A stretch of 64,000 bases of DNA from Pseudomonas sp. N040 (GTDB taxonomy: Bacteria > Pseudomonadota > Gammaproteobacteria > Pseudomonadales > Pseudomonadaceae). Shown piece by piece: positions 35,389 through 45,606 of the stretch. The position numbers and the translations under genes are program-made. The stretch spans positions 124,001 through 188,000 of the forward strand of contig NZ_JADOBE010000005.1 in assembly GCF_015637705.1 (NCBI RefSeq), written 5' to 3'. The notes below the pieces were generated by a model. The model had not been told where the DNA came from. It saw nothing but the letters and a program-made list of their open reading frames with translations, and did no database searches. The first letter of the stretch is position 1. Every line of letters begins with the position of its first letter.

Positions 35389-38300
35389 ATGGCCGGACTG
35401 CTGCGTCTGCTCAATGCCCTGCTGCGTGCCGTCATCGGTTTCGGCGCGCTGCTGCTGGTGCTGCTCGCGCTGTATGTCAGCCTCGGCCGCGAGCTGATGC
35501 CGTTGCTCGCCGAGTATCAACCCGAGGTCGAGCAGCAGGCGCAGGCGGCACTCGGCCTGCCGCTGCGAATCGGCCGCCTGGAGGGCAGCTGGCGCGGCTT
35601 CGGGCCGCTGCTGGTGGCGCACGACGTCGAACTGGGGGTGGGCGAGGGACGCTTGCATGTGCAGACCCTGCGCATCAAGCCGGACCTGCTCACCGGCTTG
35701 CTTGAGCGCCGCCTGGAAATTCAGCGGGTTGAAGTCGAAGGCTTGCAGCTGGTCCTGCGCCAATCGGCGGAAGGCGCCTGGTCGGTCCCCGGATTGCCGT
35801 CAGCGACGGCCCCTGCCACGGGCCCGCAGGCGCTGCTGGAAAACCTGCTGGGGATTTCCCAGCTGCTGCTGCTGGACAGCCAGATCACCCTGCAGCCGTA
35901 TGCCGAGCCGTCGGTCAGCCTGACCTACGTCGAATTTGAATTGCGCAATGGGCGCAAGCAGCGCCTGGATGGTCACCTGACCCTGCCCGATGGCCTGCCC
36001 GCGAGCTTCAGCCTGCGCGGCAAGCTGAACCCGGCGGACTGGCGCAGCAGCCCGGCGCAGCTCTATCTGAGCCTGCCGCAGAGCGACTGGTCGGCACGTA
36101 TCCCGGCGGCGCTGCTGCACGGCTGGAGCCTTGCGCGGCTAGTCGCCGGTGGCGAGTTCTGGGCGGCGGCCGAGGGCGGCCAGTTGCAGCGTGTGGTGGC
36201 GCGGCTGAACGCGCCCGAGCTGATCGCCGCAGCAGACGGGCGCAGTGCCGTGACGGTCGAGGATCTGGCGGTGACCGCCTACCTGGACCGGCGCCCCGAG
36301 GGCTACGATCTGCGCCTGGAGTCCCTGGCCCTGAGCCTCGGGCCGACCCGCTTCGGCCCGGTGCAACTGGAATTGCAGCAGCGCGGGGCAACTGCGTCCT
36401 CCGGTCAGACCTGGCGCCTGCAGGCGGACCGGCTGGACCTGGCGCCGCTCGCCAGCCTGGCGCTGGCCCTGGCGCCAGCAGCGCCGGCAGTCGATGAGTG
36501 GCTGGTCGGGCTCAAGCCGCATGGCCAGCTGCGCAACCTCCAGGTGAGCTTCGAACCGCAGAAAAGCACAGCCGACCGCGTGCAGTTCGCGACCAGTCTT
36601 GCCGCCGTGGGGATCACGGCGCATGCCGATGTCCCGGGGCTGGAAAACGTCAGTGGCAGCATCAGTGGCGATCTGGCCCAGGGTGCACTGCGCCTGGCCG
36701 CGGAGAATTTCGTGCTCGACCTGGCCGGGATATTTCCCGCGCCCTGGCAGTACCGGCAGGCTGGCGCGTTGCTCAGCTGGACCCTGGATGAGCAGGCGTT
36801 CACCCTGCACAGCCCGTATATCCGCCTCGAGGGCGACGAGGGGCGGATTGCCGGTGACCTGAAGATTGCCATCCCGCTGGCGGCAGATCAGTTCAGCTAC
36901 ATGGACCTGCGGGTCGGTCTGCGCGAGGGAAATGCCGCCTTTACCAGCAAGTACCTGCCGCTGCCGTCGGCGCAGTTTTCCGCAGAGCTGGCCGGCTGGC
37001 TGAAAAGCGCGCTCGTCAGTGGCGCCATCGATGAGGGCATCTTCCAGTACCAGGGCACGCTGAGTGCCAGCGCGCCAGCCAATTCCAGCACGCTGAGCCT
37101 GTACTTCAAGCTGCATGGCCTGGAGCTGGCCTATCAGCCGGGCTGGCCGGCCCTGCGCGAGGCGGCCGGCGAAGTGTTTGTCGGCGCCAACGGGGTGCGG
37201 GTGGAGGTCGGCAGCGCACAGGTTCTGGATAGCCAGGTCAGCCAGGTGCTGGCCAGCGTGGCGCCGGCAAGCAACGGCCAGGCGCCGCGGCTGAAGGTCA
37301 GCGCCCAGTTGCAAAGCAGCGTCAAGGATGGCCTGGCGATTCTGCAAACGGCGCCGCTGGGTGCCGCGCAGACCTTTGCCGGCTGGCGCGGCGAGGGTGC
37401 GCTGGCCGGCAAGCTGGCCCTGGATATTCCGCTGGATGGCCACTCGGCGCCCCAGGCGGTGGTGGATTTTGCTGCGGATGGCGCACAGCTGAGCATTCCC
37501 GCCCCGGCCCTGCAGCTGACCCAGATCAGCGCGGCATTTCGCTACAACACGGCCACCGGCCTGAGCTCCCCGCGCCTGCGCGCACGCGCCTTCGGTGAGG
37601 CGCTGAGTGGCAGGATCGTCGCCGAAGGGGCGCGCGGGCGGACCCGCACCCGCATCGAGGTCAACAGCAAGATTGCCCTCGGCGACCTGACCGGCTGGCT
37701 GGGTATCGCCGCACAGCCGTTGCCGCTGAGCGGCAGCATACCGTACCGTTTGAATGTAATTCTCGATGAAAACAGCCAACTGCAGGTGGATTCCAACCTG
37801 CAGGGCCTGGCGGTTGAGCTGCCGGCCCCGTTCGGCAAGACCGCCGGTGAGATCCGCGCCACGCAATTCCGCATGCCCCTCAGCGCCAGGGACCCGAGCT
37901 ACTGGGTGAAGTATGCCGAGCTGGCCAGCCTGGCGCTGGCCATCCCTGGCGGCAAGCTGGACGCCGCGCGCGCCGAGCTGGTGCTGGGTGGCCAGGCGGC
38001 GCGTTTGCCGGCAGACACCGGGCTGGCAGTGCGTGGCCGGCTGGCCGAGCTGGATGTCGCAGCCTGGCAGGCACTGGCCAAGCGCTACGCCAGCCAGGGC
38101 GCCGGTCTCGATCCGTCGATGCTGCGCTCGGCCAGTCTGCAGGTCGACCATTTCAGCGGTTTCGGCCTGGATGCCCGTGATCTGGCCCTCAGCCTCAGCC
38201 GGCAGAACGCCGCCTGGCTGGTCGGGCTGAACAGCGAGATAGCCGAGGGACAGGTCAGCCTGCCAGACCAGGCCGACCTGCCGGTTGCCCTGGACTTCAA

Positions 38301-39210
38301 GCGTGTCAGCCTGCCCGAACCGGCCAGCACCGATGCCGAGGCCATTGCCAAGCCTGATCCGCTGGCCGCGATTGCCCCCGCCAGCCTGCCACCGATGGAT
38401 GTGAAGATCGACCAGGTCCTGCTCGGCGGCGAAGCACTGGGGGCCAGCTCGTTCAAGGTGCGTCCGGCTCCCGGTGGTGTGCGCTTCAGCCAGTTGAAGC
38501 TGAACCTCAAGGGCTTGCTGGTCACTGGCGCTGCCGGTTGGGAGGGTCCGCTCGGGGCGACGCGCTCCTGGTACAAGGGCCGGCTGCAGGGGGCGGATCT
38601 GGGGACTGTGCTGCAGGCCTGGAACTTCGCGCCCTCGGTCACCAGCGAGCGTTTCCGGGTGGATGCCGATACCCGCTGGCCGGGTTCGCCGGCGTGGGTC
38701 AGCCTGGCCCGGCTGTCCGGCAGCCTGGACGGGAGCATGCACAATGGCCGCTTCGTCGAGGTCCAGGGCGGCGGCAGCAATGCCCTGCGGGTGTTCGGCC
38801 TGCTCAACCTGAGCGCGATCGGTCGCCGGTTACGCCTGGATTTCTCCGACCTGTTTGGCACGGGCATGGCCTACGACCGGGTGGGTGTGCTGCTGGTCGG
38901 CAACGATGGGGTGTTCGTTACCCGCGAGCCGATGGAGGTCAAGGGGCCTTCCGCCAAGCTGGAGCTGGATGGCACGCTGGATATGGTCACCCAGAAAATC
39001 AACGCCAAGCTCTTTGTGACCCTGCCGGTGTCCAATACCGTTACCATGGCGGCGCTGCTGGCCGGCGGCCCGGCGGTGGCCGGGGCCTTCTTCGTCGTCG
39101 ACAAGGTCGCCGACAAGCTGTTTGGCACCAGCACTTCCAGCCTGGCCCGGGTGCAGTACCAAGTGCAGGGCAGCATGGATAATCCGCAGATCACTTTCTT
39201 CAAGCCATGA
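35389..39210 (+). CDS. yhdP: YhdP family AsmA-like envelope protein
   Basis: 1273 residues, the largest gene here. One N-terminal membrane helix (residues 12-28), then a very long beta-rich periplasmic part of the TIGR02099/DUF3971 and AsmA-C type, ending with VTMAALLAGGPAVAGAFFVVDKVADKLF and SSLARVQYQVQGSMDNPQITF. YhdP, TamB and YdbH are thought to form grooves that carry phospholipid to the outer membrane. Length is normal. It follows rng by 45 bases and precedes the amidase gene, the conserved order in Pseudomonas. Confidence 0.94.
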   Translation: MAGLLRLLNALLRAVIGFGALLLVLLALYVSLGRELMPLLAEYQPEVEQQAQAALGLPLRIGRLEGSWRGFGPLLVAHDVELGVGEGRLHVQTLRIKPDLLTGLLERRLEIQRVEVEGLQLVLRQSAEGAWSVPGLPSATAPATGPQALLENLLGISQLLLLDSQITLQPYAEPSVSLTYVEFELRNGRKQRLDGHLTLPDGLPASFSLRGKLNPADWRSSPAQLYLSLPQSDWSARIPAALLHGWSLARLVAGGEFWAAAEGGQLQRVVARLNAPELIAAADGRSAVTVEDLAVTAYLDRRPEGYDLRLESLALSLGPTRFGPVQLELQQRGATASSGQTWRLQADRLDLAPLASLALALAPAAPAVDEWLVGLKPHGQLRNLQVSFEPQKSTADRVQFATSLAAVGITAHADVPGLENVSGSISGDLAQGALRLAAENFVLDLAGIFPAPWQYRQAGALLSWTLDEQAFTLHSPYIRLEGDEGRIAGDLKIAIPLAADQFSYMDLRVGLREGNAAFTSKYLPLPSAQFSAELAGWLKSALVSGAIDEGIFQYQGTLSASAPANSSTLSLYFKLHGLELAYQPGWPALREAAGEVFVGANGVRVEVGSAQVLDSQVSQVLASVAPASNGQAPRLKVSAQLQSSVKDGLAILQTAPLGAAQTFAGWRGEGALAGKLALDIPLDGHSAPQAVVDFAADGAQLSIPAPALQLTQISAAFRYNTATGLSSPRLRARAFGEALSGRIVAEGARGRTRTRIEVNSKIALGDLTGWLGIAAQPLPLSGSIPYRLNVILDENSQLQVDSNLQGLAVELPAPFGKTAGEIRATQFRMPLSARDPSYWVKYAELASLALAIPGGKLDAARAELVLGGQAARLPADTGLAVRGRLAELDVAAWQALAKRYASQGAGLDPSMLRSASLQVDHFSGFGLDARDLALSLSRQNAAWLVGLNSEIAEGQVSLPDQADLPVALDFKRVSLPEPASTDAEAIAKPDPLAAIAPASLPPMDVKIDQVLLGGEALGASSFKVRPAPGGVRFSQLKLNLKGLLVTGAAGWEGPLGATRSWYKGRLQGADLGTVLQAWNFAPSVTSERFRVDADTRWPGSPAWVSLARLSGSLDGSMHNGRFVEVQGGGSNALRVFGLLNLSAIGRRLRLDFSDLFGTGMAYDRVGVLLVGNDGVFVTREPMEVKGPSAKLELDGTLDMVTQKINAKLFVTLPVSNTVTMAALLAGGPAVAGAFFVVDKVADKLFGTSTSSLARVQYQVQGSMDNPQITFFKP

Positions 39211-39240
39211 GATGACGTGCATGTCGGGAGGGGCGCTTTC

Positions 39241-40095
39241 ATGAGTCTGGCGGTGTTGCAGATGGTCAGCCAGGAGGCTGTACCGGCCAACCTGCTGGCT
39301 GCCCGGCGGCTGCTGGAGCGTGCGGCGGAGAGCGGTGCCCGGCTGGCAGTGCTGCCGGAAAACTTCGCCGCCATGGGCCGTCGTGACCTGGCCGGGCTGG
39401 CGCGTGCCGAAGCGGCCGGCGAGGGCCCCCTGCTGCCCTGGCTGCGGCAGGCGGCGCGCGACCTTGGCCTGTGGATCGTGGCCGGGACGCTACCGTTGCC
39501 ACCCGATGAGCAGCCGCTGGGTCGGCCGCACGCAACCTCGCTGCTGATCGATGAGCACGGCGAGCGGGTAGCGCGCTATGACAAGCTGCACCTGTTCGAT
39601 GTCGAGGTGGCCGACAGCCGCGGGCGTTATCGCGAGTCGGAGGATTACCTCCATGGCGCGCGGGTGGTGGTGGCCGATACGCCGGTCGGGCGCCTTGGCC
39701 TGAGCGTCTGCTATGACCTGCGCTTTCCCGAACTTTACCTGGCCCTGCGTGCCGCCGGCGCCGAGCTGATCAGTGTCCCGGCCGCCTTCACCGCGGTTAC
39801 CGGGGCCGCGCACTGGCAGGTATTGCTGCGCGCCCGCGCCATCGAAACCCAGTGCTACCTGCTCGCCGCCAATCAGGGTGGGCAGCATCCCGGCGGACGC
39901 GAGACCTTCGGCCACTCGGCGATTGTCGATGCCTGGGGGCGGGTCCTTGCCGAGCAGCCGCTGGGTGAGGCAGTGCTGCTGGCCGCGCGTGATCCGGCCG
40001 CCCAGCAGGCCATTCGGCAAAACATGCCGCTGGCCAGCCAGCGACGCTTTTCTCCACCAGGCGCTCCCTTGCCGGTGGACCAGGAGAACCCATGA
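39241..40095 (+). CDS. nitrilase-superfamily carbon-nitrogen hydrolase (Nit/YbeM type)
   Basis: 284 residues from ATG 39241 (an in-frame start at 39217 lacks homology). The Glu-Lys-Cys triad is visible: Glu in [11 protein letters not shown], Lys in [12 protein letters not shown], Cys in [25 protein letters not shown] and [25 protein letters not shown] are typical of the Nit1/NIT2 group, which repairs deaminated glutathione or hydrolyses omega-amides. The substrate is not fixed by sequence. It overlaps tldD by 4 bases (ATGA). Confidence 0.9.
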   Translation: MSLAVLQMVSQEAVPANLLAARRLLERAAESGARLAVLPENFAAMGRRDLAGLARAEAAGEGPLLPWLRQAARDLGLWIVAGTLPLPPDEQPLGRPHATSLLIDEHGERVARYDKLHLFDVEVADSRGRYRESEDYLHGARVVVADTPVGRLGLSVCYDLRFPELYLALRAAGAELISVPAAFTAVTGAAHWQVLLRARAIETQCYLLAANQGGQHPGGRETFGHSAIVDAWGRVLAEQPLGEAVLLAARDPAAQQAIRQNMPLASQRRFSPPGAPLPVDQENP

Positions 40096-41534
40096 GTGAT
40101 TTGTTGTCATCGGTCAGCGCGCATCTGCTGAACCCCGGCGAGCTGAGCATCGAGCAGCTGCCCGACGTGCTGGGCGAACTTGCCGGTCCCGGCATCGACG
40201 CCGCCGACCTGTACTTCCAGAGCCAGATTTCGGAAAACTGGGTACTTGAGGACGGTATCGTCAAGGAAGGCAGTTTCAATCTGGATCAGGGCGTCGGGGT
40301 GCGCGCCCAGTCTGGCGAGAAGACCGGCTTTGCCTACAGCAATACCATCAGCCGCAAGGCGCTCGGCGAAGCCTCGCAGGCCGCGCGCTCGATTGCCCGC
40401 GCCGGCCAGAACGGCCGCGTCGAGGTGCTGCGCCACGCAGCCTGTGTGCCCCTCTATCCGGCGCAGAATCCGCTGGAAGTCCTCAGCCGCGCGGAAAAGG
40501 TTGATCTGCTCAAGCGCATCGATGCCGCCACCCGGGCACTGGATCCGCGCATCCAGCGGGTCACCGTCAGTCTCTCGGGGGTCTGGGAGCGCATCCTGGT
40601 CGCCGCCAGTGATGGCAGTCTGGGCGCCGATGTGCGGCCGCTGGTGCGTTTCAATGTCGGGGTGATCGTCGAGCAGAATGGCCGACGCGAGCGCGGCAGC
40701 CACGGTGGCGGCGGGCGCAGTGATTATCGCTACTTTCTGGAGCAGGATCGGGCCATGGGGTACGCGCGCGAAGCGCTGCGTCAGGCCCTGGTCAACCTCG
40801 AAGCGCTGCCGGCGCCGGCCGGCAGCCTGCCGGTGGTGCTCGGCCCGGGCTGGTCCGGGGTGCTGCTGCACGAGGCGGTCGGCCACGGCCTGGAGGGTGA
40901 TTTCAACCGCAAGGGCAGTTCGGCCTACAGTGGCCGTATCGGCGAGCGGGTCGCATCCAGCCTGTGCACCATCGTCGATGACGGCACCCTGGCCGGACGC
41001 CGCGGGTCGCTGAGTCTGGACGACGAGGGCACGCCGACGCAGTGCACCACGCTGATCGAGAACGGCGTGCTCAAGGGCTACATGCAGGACAAGCTGAATG
41101 CCCGCCTGATGGGCGTGGCGGTAACCGGCAACGGCCGGCGCGAATCCTATTCCTGCCTGCCGATGCCGCGCATGACCAATACCTACATGCTGGCCGGCGC
41201 CAGCGATCCGGCAGAGATCATCGCCTCGGTGCAGCGCGGCATCTACTGCGCCAACCTGGGCGGTGGCCAGGTCGATATCACCAGCGGCAAGTTCGTGTTT
41301 TCCACCAGCGAGGCCTACCTGATCGAGAACGGCCGCATCACCACGCCGGTCAAGGGCGCCACCCTGATCGGCAATGGGCCGGAGGCAATGAGCCGGGTGT
41401 CGATGGTCGGCAATGACCTGGCGCTGGACAGCGGCGTGGGCACCTGCGGCAAGGATGGCCAGTCGGTACCGGTGGGGGTCGGCCAGCCAACCCTGAAGAT
41501 AGATGCGATCACCGTGGGTGGCACCGGGGCGTAG
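40092..41534 (+). CDS. tldD: metalloprotease TldD
   Basis: 480 residues, active subunit of the TldD/TldE protease, which trims microcin B17-like peptides and degrades CcdA in E. coli. The zinc-binding [11 protein letters not shown] lies near residue 260, with the later Cys region [26 protein letters not shown]. Its partner pmbA is at 42206-43552, with darP on the other strand between them. Confidence 0.96.
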   Translation: MSDLLSSVSAHLLNPGELSIEQLPDVLGELAGPGIDAADLYFQSQISENWVLEDGIVKEGSFNLDQGVGVRAQSGEKTGFAYSNTISRKALGEASQAARSIARAGQNGRVEVLRHAACVPLYPAQNPLEVLSRAEKVDLLKRIDAATRALDPRIQRVTVSLSGVWERILVAASDGSLGADVRPLVRFNVGVIVEQNGRRERGSHGGGGRSDYRYFLEQDRAMGYAREALRQALVNLEALPAPAGSLPVVLGPGWSGVLLHEAVGHGLEGDFNRKGSSAYSGRIGERVASSLCTIVDDGTLAGRRGSLSLDDEGTPTQCTTLIENGVLKGYMQDKLNARLMGVAVTGNGRRESYSCLPMPRMTNTYMLAGASDPAEIIASVQRGIYCANLGGGQVDITSGKFVFSTSEAYLIENGRITTPVKGATLIGNGPEAMSRVSMVGNDLALDSGVGTCGKDGQSVPVGVGQPTLKIDAITVGGTGA

Positions 41535-41592
41535 ACGGGGTCGAGCGTAGCGCTGGCCGGCGCGACGGCGCGGCCAACCCGCCCTGCAGTAA

Positions 41593-42111
41593 TTAACGCA
41601 GCCCGCGCTGCACTTCATCCAGTTCGCGAATGTACTTGAACACCTTGCGTGCGGCGGCCGGCGGTTTGTTGTGGGCCGCTTCGTGCTGGGCATGGCGGAT
41701 CAGGCTGCGCAGTTGCTGCCGGTCGGTCGCCGGATATTCGGCAACAAAGGCTTCCAGGGTGGCGTCGTCCCCGCCGATCAGGCGGTCGCGCCAGCGCTCT
41801 AGGCCATGGAAACGTTCGTTGTACTGGCGGGTTGAAGCGTCCAGCTGGTCGATCAGCGCGCTGATGCCTTCGACATCCGCATCGCGCATCAGCTTGCCGA
41901 TGTATTGCAGGTGCCGTTTGCGGGCAATATGCGCCTTGTGCTTGGGCGCATCGGCCAGGGCTTTTTGCAAGGGCTCGGTGAGTGGCAGCTTGGCCAGCAG
42001 ATCCGGCTTGAGCGTGGTCAGGCGCTCGCCCAGGTCCTGCAGGGCGTGCAACTCGCGCTTGACCTGGGTTTTGCTCTTCTCCTCGGAGAAGTCATCGTTT
42101 TTTTCAGACAT
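41593..42111 (-). CDS. darP: ribosome biogenesis factor DarP (YjgA)
   Basis: 172 residues, highly charged and all-helical, cytoplasmic. [20 protein letters not shown] at the N-terminus, [17 protein letters not shown] in the middle and [15 protein letters not shown] at the C-terminus are family blocks. In E. coli the protein binds late 50S intermediates. Divergent from pmbA and convergent with tldD. Confidence 0.94.
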   Translation of the reverse strand: MSEKNDDFSEEKSKTQVKRELHALQDLGERLTTLKPDLLAKLPLTEPLQKALADAPKHKAHIARKRHLQYIGKLMRDADVEGISALIDQLDASTRQYNERFHGLERWRDRLIGGDDATLEAFVAEYPATDRQQLRSLIRHAQHEAAHNKPPAAARKVFKYIRELDEVQRGLR

Positions 42112-42205
42112 GGGACGTATCCAGAAGATAACGCTGCCATGATAACCACTCGGGGGCCGCTTGTCCGGCTTGCCCGCCTAGCGTTGCAGAGGGATGGAGT
42201 AACAG

Positions 42206-43552
42206 ATGAGTGCGGTAGAAAATGTAGGCCCGGAAGCGCTGTCCAAGTTGCAGGAGCAGGTTGAGCAGATCATTGCCGAAGCCCGCCGGCAGGGAGCCAG
42301 TGCCTGCGAGGTGGCGGTTTCCCTGGAGCAGGGGCTGTCGACCACGGTACGCCAGCGTGAGGTCGAGACCGTCGAGTTCAATCGCGACCAGGGCTTTGGC
42401 ATCACCCTGTATGTCGGCCAGCGCAAAGGCTCGGCGAGCACTTCGGCCAGTGGCGCCGAGGCGATCCGCGAAACCGTCGGTGCCGCACTGGCGATCGCCG
42501 AGCATGCTTCGGAAGACCCGTTTGCCGGGCTGGCCGAGCCTGGCCTGATGGCCCGCGAACTGCCTGATCTGGACCTCTACCACCCCTGGTCGATCACTCC
42601 GGAGCAGTCGGTCGAGCTGGCCCTGGAGTGCGAGGCGACGGCCTTTGCCAGCGATGCGCGGATCAGCAATGCCGACGGGACCTCGTTGAGTACTCACCGC
42701 AGTTGCCGGGTCTACGGCAACAGCCATGGCTTTCTGGGTAGCTATGCGAGTACCCGGCACAGCCTGAGTTGCGTGATGATCGCCGAAAGCGCTGGCCAGA
42801 TGCAGCGCGACTACTGGTACGACGTCAGCCGCCAGGGCGAGGCGCTGGCGTCAGCGGCCAGCATTGGCCAGCGTGCCGCGCAGCGCACGGTCGCCCGCCT
42901 GGGCGCGCGGCCGGTAGCCACCTGCGAGGTACCGGTAGTGTTTTCCGCAGAGCTGGCGGGCGGTCTGTTCGGGCATTTCCTGGCGGCGGTTTCCGGTGGC
43001 AACCTCTATCGCAAATCATCCTTTCTGGAGGATTCCCTGGGCCAGCAGCTGTTCCCCGAGTGGCTGAGCCTGCACGAGAATCCGCATATTCCGAGGGCCC
43101 TGGCGAGCGCCGCGTTCGATGCCGATGGCCTGGCGACCTATGCCAAGCCCTTCGTCCAGGACGGCGTGATTGTCTCCTACGTGCTGGGCACCTACTCCGG
43201 GCGCAAGCTGGGCCTGCCGAGCACGGCCAATGCCGGCGGCGTGCATAACCTGCTGGTCAGCCATGGCCATGAGGATCAGCGCGCGCTGCTCAAGCGCATG
43301 GGCCGCGGCCTGCTGGTCACCGAGCTGATGGGGCAGGGGCTGAACCTGGTGACCGGCGATTACTCGCGGGGTGCCGCCGGTTTCTGGGTCGAGCATGGCG
43401 AGATCCAGTATCCGGTGCAGGAAGTGACCATTGCCGGCAACCTGCGCGACATGTTCCGCCAGATTGTCGCAGTGGGCAGCGACCTGGAAATGCGCAGCAA
43501 CATTCGCAGCGGTTCGGTACTGATCGAGCGGATGACGGTGGCCGGCAGCTGA
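42206..43552 (+). CDS. pmbA: metalloprotease subunit PmbA (TldE)
   Basis: 448 residues, homologous to TldD but without the HExxxH zinc site; in the corresponding place it has VFSAELAGGLFGHFLAAVSG. C-terminal GAAGFWVEHGEIQYPVQEVTIAGNLRDMF is a family signature. Forms the TldD/E heterodimer. AGGGATGGAGTAACAG precedes the ATG. In P. aeruginosa an iron-regulated fagA-fumC-sodA group follows this gene (from memory); here ptsO follows after only 26 bases. Confidence 0.95.
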   Translation: MSAVENVGPEALSKLQEQVEQIIAEARRQGASACEVAVSLEQGLSTTVRQREVETVEFNRDQGFGITLYVGQRKGSASTSASGAEAIRETVGAALAIAEHASEDPFAGLAEPGLMARELPDLDLYHPWSITPEQSVELALECEATAFASDARISNADGTSLSTHRSCRVYGNSHGFLGSYASTRHSLSCVMIAESAGQMQRDYWYDVSRQGEALASAASIGQRAAQRTVARLGARPVATCEVPVVFSAELAGGLFGHFLAAVSGGNLYRKSSFLEDSLGQQLFPEWLSLHENPHIPRALASAAFDADGLATYAKPFVQDGVIVSYVLGTYSGRKLGLPSTANAGGVHNLLVSHGHEDQRALLKRMGRGLLVTELMGQGLNLVTGDYSRGAAGFWVEHGEIQYPVQEVTIAGNLRDMFRQIVAVGSDLEMRSNIRSGSVLIERMTVAGS

Positions 43553-43578
43553 CCCTGGCGGCCGGAGGCTGGGCGAGC

Positions 43579-43851
43579 TTACTCGCCTTCGTCGAAGTAG
43601 TTGTTGATCAGTTCGCTCAGCCCCGCCAGGGCTTCAGCTTCCTGTTCGCCGTCGGTCTGCAGGTGAATGTTGGTACCTTTGCCGGCAGCCAGCATCATGA
43701 CCGCCATGATGCTCTTGCCGTCGACCAGGTTATCCGCGTTGCGGCCAACCTTGATCTGGCAGGGATAGCGTCCGGCAACGCCGACGAATTTGGCGGCGGC
43801 ACGGGCGTGCAGGCCGAGCTTGTTGATGATGGTGATTTCGCAGGCGAGCAT
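43579..43851 (-). CDS. ptsO: nitrogen-PTS phosphocarrier NPr
   Basis: 90 residues, HPr-fold protein of the regulatory nitrogen phosphotransferase chain PtsP-NPr-PtsN. The phosphorylated His15 is in KLGLHARAAAKF and Ser47 in DGKSIMAVMMLAA. Last gene of the kdsD-to-ptsO block, 15 bases after rapZ. Confidence 0.96.
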   Translation of the reverse strand: MLACEITIINKLGLHARAAAKFVGVAGRYPCQIKVGRNADNLVDGKSIMAVMMLAAGKGTNIHLQTDGEQEAEALAGLSELINNYFDEGE

Positions 43852-43866
43852 TGCCGGGGCTGTTCC

Positions 43867-44724
43867 TTAGCTGAGGTCGCGGTGGCGGACCTGAATGTTC
43901 TTCAGGCCCGGCTTGAGCGCTGCGCCGAGCCTTTCGGCAAGATAGACCGAGCGGTGATGGCCGCCGGTGCAGCCAATCGCAATGGTGACATAGGAGCGGT
44001 TGCTGGCGGCAAAGCGCGGCAGCCATTTGCTCAGGTAGGCAAAAATGTCATCGAACATTTCCTCCACATCTGCCTGCCCGTTCAGGTAGTCGATCACCTC
44101 GCGATCCTTGCCCGATAGGTTGCGTAGGTCTGCCTTCCAGTACGGATTGGGCAGGCAGCGCACGTCAAACACCAGGTCCGCATCCACCGGCATGCCGCGC
44201 TTGAAGCCGAAAGACTCGACGAGAAAGGCGGTACCGGGTTCCGGCTTGTTCAGCAGGCGCAGCTTGATGCTGTCCCGCAGCTGGTAGAGGTTCAGGTGGG
44301 TGGTGTCGAGTTTGAGGTCGGCCAGATCGGCGATCGGGCCGAGCAGGATGCTCTCATCCTTGATGGCTTCGGCCAGCGAGCGGGTATCCGACGTCAGCGG
44401 GTGGCGGCGACGGGTTTCGGAAAAGCGCTTGAGCAGGGTGTCGTCGTCGCTGTCCAGATAGACCACGTCACAGTGGATATGCTTGGCGCGGACTTCCTCG
44501 AGCAGTTCGGGAAAACGTTCGAGCTGACTGGGCAGGTTGCGGGCATCGATGGATACCGCTACCTGCGGCTGCATGAGGTCTGTATTGAGTAGCGCACGCT
44601 CGGCCAGTTCGATAAGCAGGCCGGCAGGCAAGTTGTCGATGCAATAGAAACCGTTGTCCTCAAGCACATCCAGAGCGGTGCTTTTCCCCGATCCGGAGCG
44701 GCCGCTAACGATGATCAGGCGCAT
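43867..44724 (-). CDS. rapZ: RNase adapter protein RapZ
   Basis: 285 residues. Walker [13 protein letters not shown] lies at 8-19, [20 protein letters not shown] in the middle, [18 protein letters not shown] and [15 protein letters not shown] in the C-terminal RNA-binding half. In E. coli RapZ delivers sRNA GlmZ to RNase E to control GlmS. Placed between ptsN and ptsO as in most gammaproteobacteria. Confidence 0.96.
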   Translation of the reverse strand: MRLIIVSGRSGSGKSTALDVLEDNGFYCIDNLPAGLLIELAERALLNTDLMQPQVAVSIDARNLPSQLERFPELLEEVRAKHIHCDVVYLDSDDDTLLKRFSETRRRHPLTSDTRSLAEAIKDESILLGPIADLADLKLDTTHLNLYQLRDSIKLRLLNKPEPGTAFLVESFGFKRGMPVDADLVFDVRCLPNPYWKADLRNLSGKDREVIDYLNGQADVEEMFDDIFAYLSKWLPRFAASNRSYVTIAIGCTGGHHRSVYLAERLGAALKPGLKNIQVRHRDLS

Positions 44725-44735
44725 GGCATTGCTCC

Positions 44736-45200
44736 TTATTGATCGTTTTGCGCGTCCACAATCAGCTGATAAAGCCTTTCGCTGCTTTGTGCCTGGCGCA
44801 GGCGCTCGCGTACTTCACTGCGATTGAGCATGCTGGCAATCTGCCGCAGCAGTTCCAGGTGGGCATCGGTGGCGGTTTCGGGTACCAGCAGGACGAACAG
44901 TAAATCAACCGGTGCGCCGTCGATGGCATCAAAGTCTACCGGGGCATCCAGGCGCAATACCGCACAGATCGGCGTCGGGCAGCCTGTCAGGCGGCAATGC
45001 GGGATGGCAATGCCGTTGCCGAAACCGGTGGAGCCAAGTTTTTCGCGGGCAATCAGGCTCTCGAAAATATCCTGGGTATCCAGGTTCGGAAGGTCACGGG
45101 CGACGAGACTGGCGATTTGTTCGAGTACACGCTTTTTGCTGCCGCCCGGCACGTTCACCAGAGAACGGCCGGGGGTCAGGATTTGCTCAATTGAGATCAT
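44736..45200 (-). CDS. ptsN: nitrogen-PTS protein EIIA-Ntr
   Basis: 154 residues, PTS EIIA type-2 domain. The phospho-accepting His68 is in [13 protein letters not shown]. Terminal acceptor of the nitrogen PTS; in Pseudomonas it regulates potassium, carbon and nitrogen responses by protein binding. ATG 45200 lies 15 bases after the hpf stop. Confidence 0.96.
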   Translation of the reverse strand: MISIEQILTPGRSLVNVPGGSKKRVLEQIASLVARDLPNLDTQDIFESLIAREKLGSTGFGNGIAIPHCRLTGCPTPICAVLRLDAPVDFDAIDGAPVDLLFVLLVPETATDAHLELLRQIASMLNRSEVRERLRQAQSSERLYQLIVDAQNDQ

Positions 45201-45215
45201 GGGTAGGATATGGGC

Positions 45216-45524
45216 TTATCGGGCGGTAACGCCCTGCTTGTGGTCAAGCTGCTTTTCCTTGTGCTTGATCAGTTGACGATCGAGCTTGTCGGCGAGCAGG
45301 TCGATGGCGGCGTACATGTCTTCGTGTTCGGCACTGGCCACGACTTCGCGTCCAGCGACATGCAGGGTCGCTTCGATCTGCTGCTTGAGCTTTTCGATCT
45401 GCATGATCACTTGTACGTTGGTAATTTTGTCGAAATGGCGTTCAAGTCTGCCAAGTTTTTCCCCGACGTAGTCACGCATGGCGTCGGTCACATCCAGTTG
45501 ATGTCCACTGATGTTCACTTGCAT
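45216..45524 (-). CDS. hpf: ribosome hibernation promoting factor (short form)
   Basis: 102 residues, short HPF without the long C-terminal dimer domain. MQVNISGHQLDVTDAMRDYV and EDMYAAIDLLADKLDRQLIKH are family blocks. Promotes 100S ribosome dimers in stationary phase. Follows rpoN by 82 bases. AAGGAGAATGCGGT precedes the ATG. Confidence 0.95.
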   Translation of the reverse strand: MQVNISGHQLDVTDAMRDYVGEKLGRLERHFDKITNVQVIMQIEKLKQQIEATLHVAGREVVASAEHEDMYAAIDLLADKLDRQLIKHKEKQLDHKQGVTAR

Positions 45525-45606
45525 ACCGCATTCTCCTTGTTGCCGTGTATTGGTGACAGATTACTGAATCTGCCACCGGGACACTGTTGCCTTGGATCAA
45601 GCCAGT

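Noticed and set aside
36139..38742. An 867-codon open frame on the minus strand opposite yhdP
   Set aside because: Antisense shadow. The plus-strand frame has the YhdP membrane anchor and C-terminal family block, the minus-strand frame has none.
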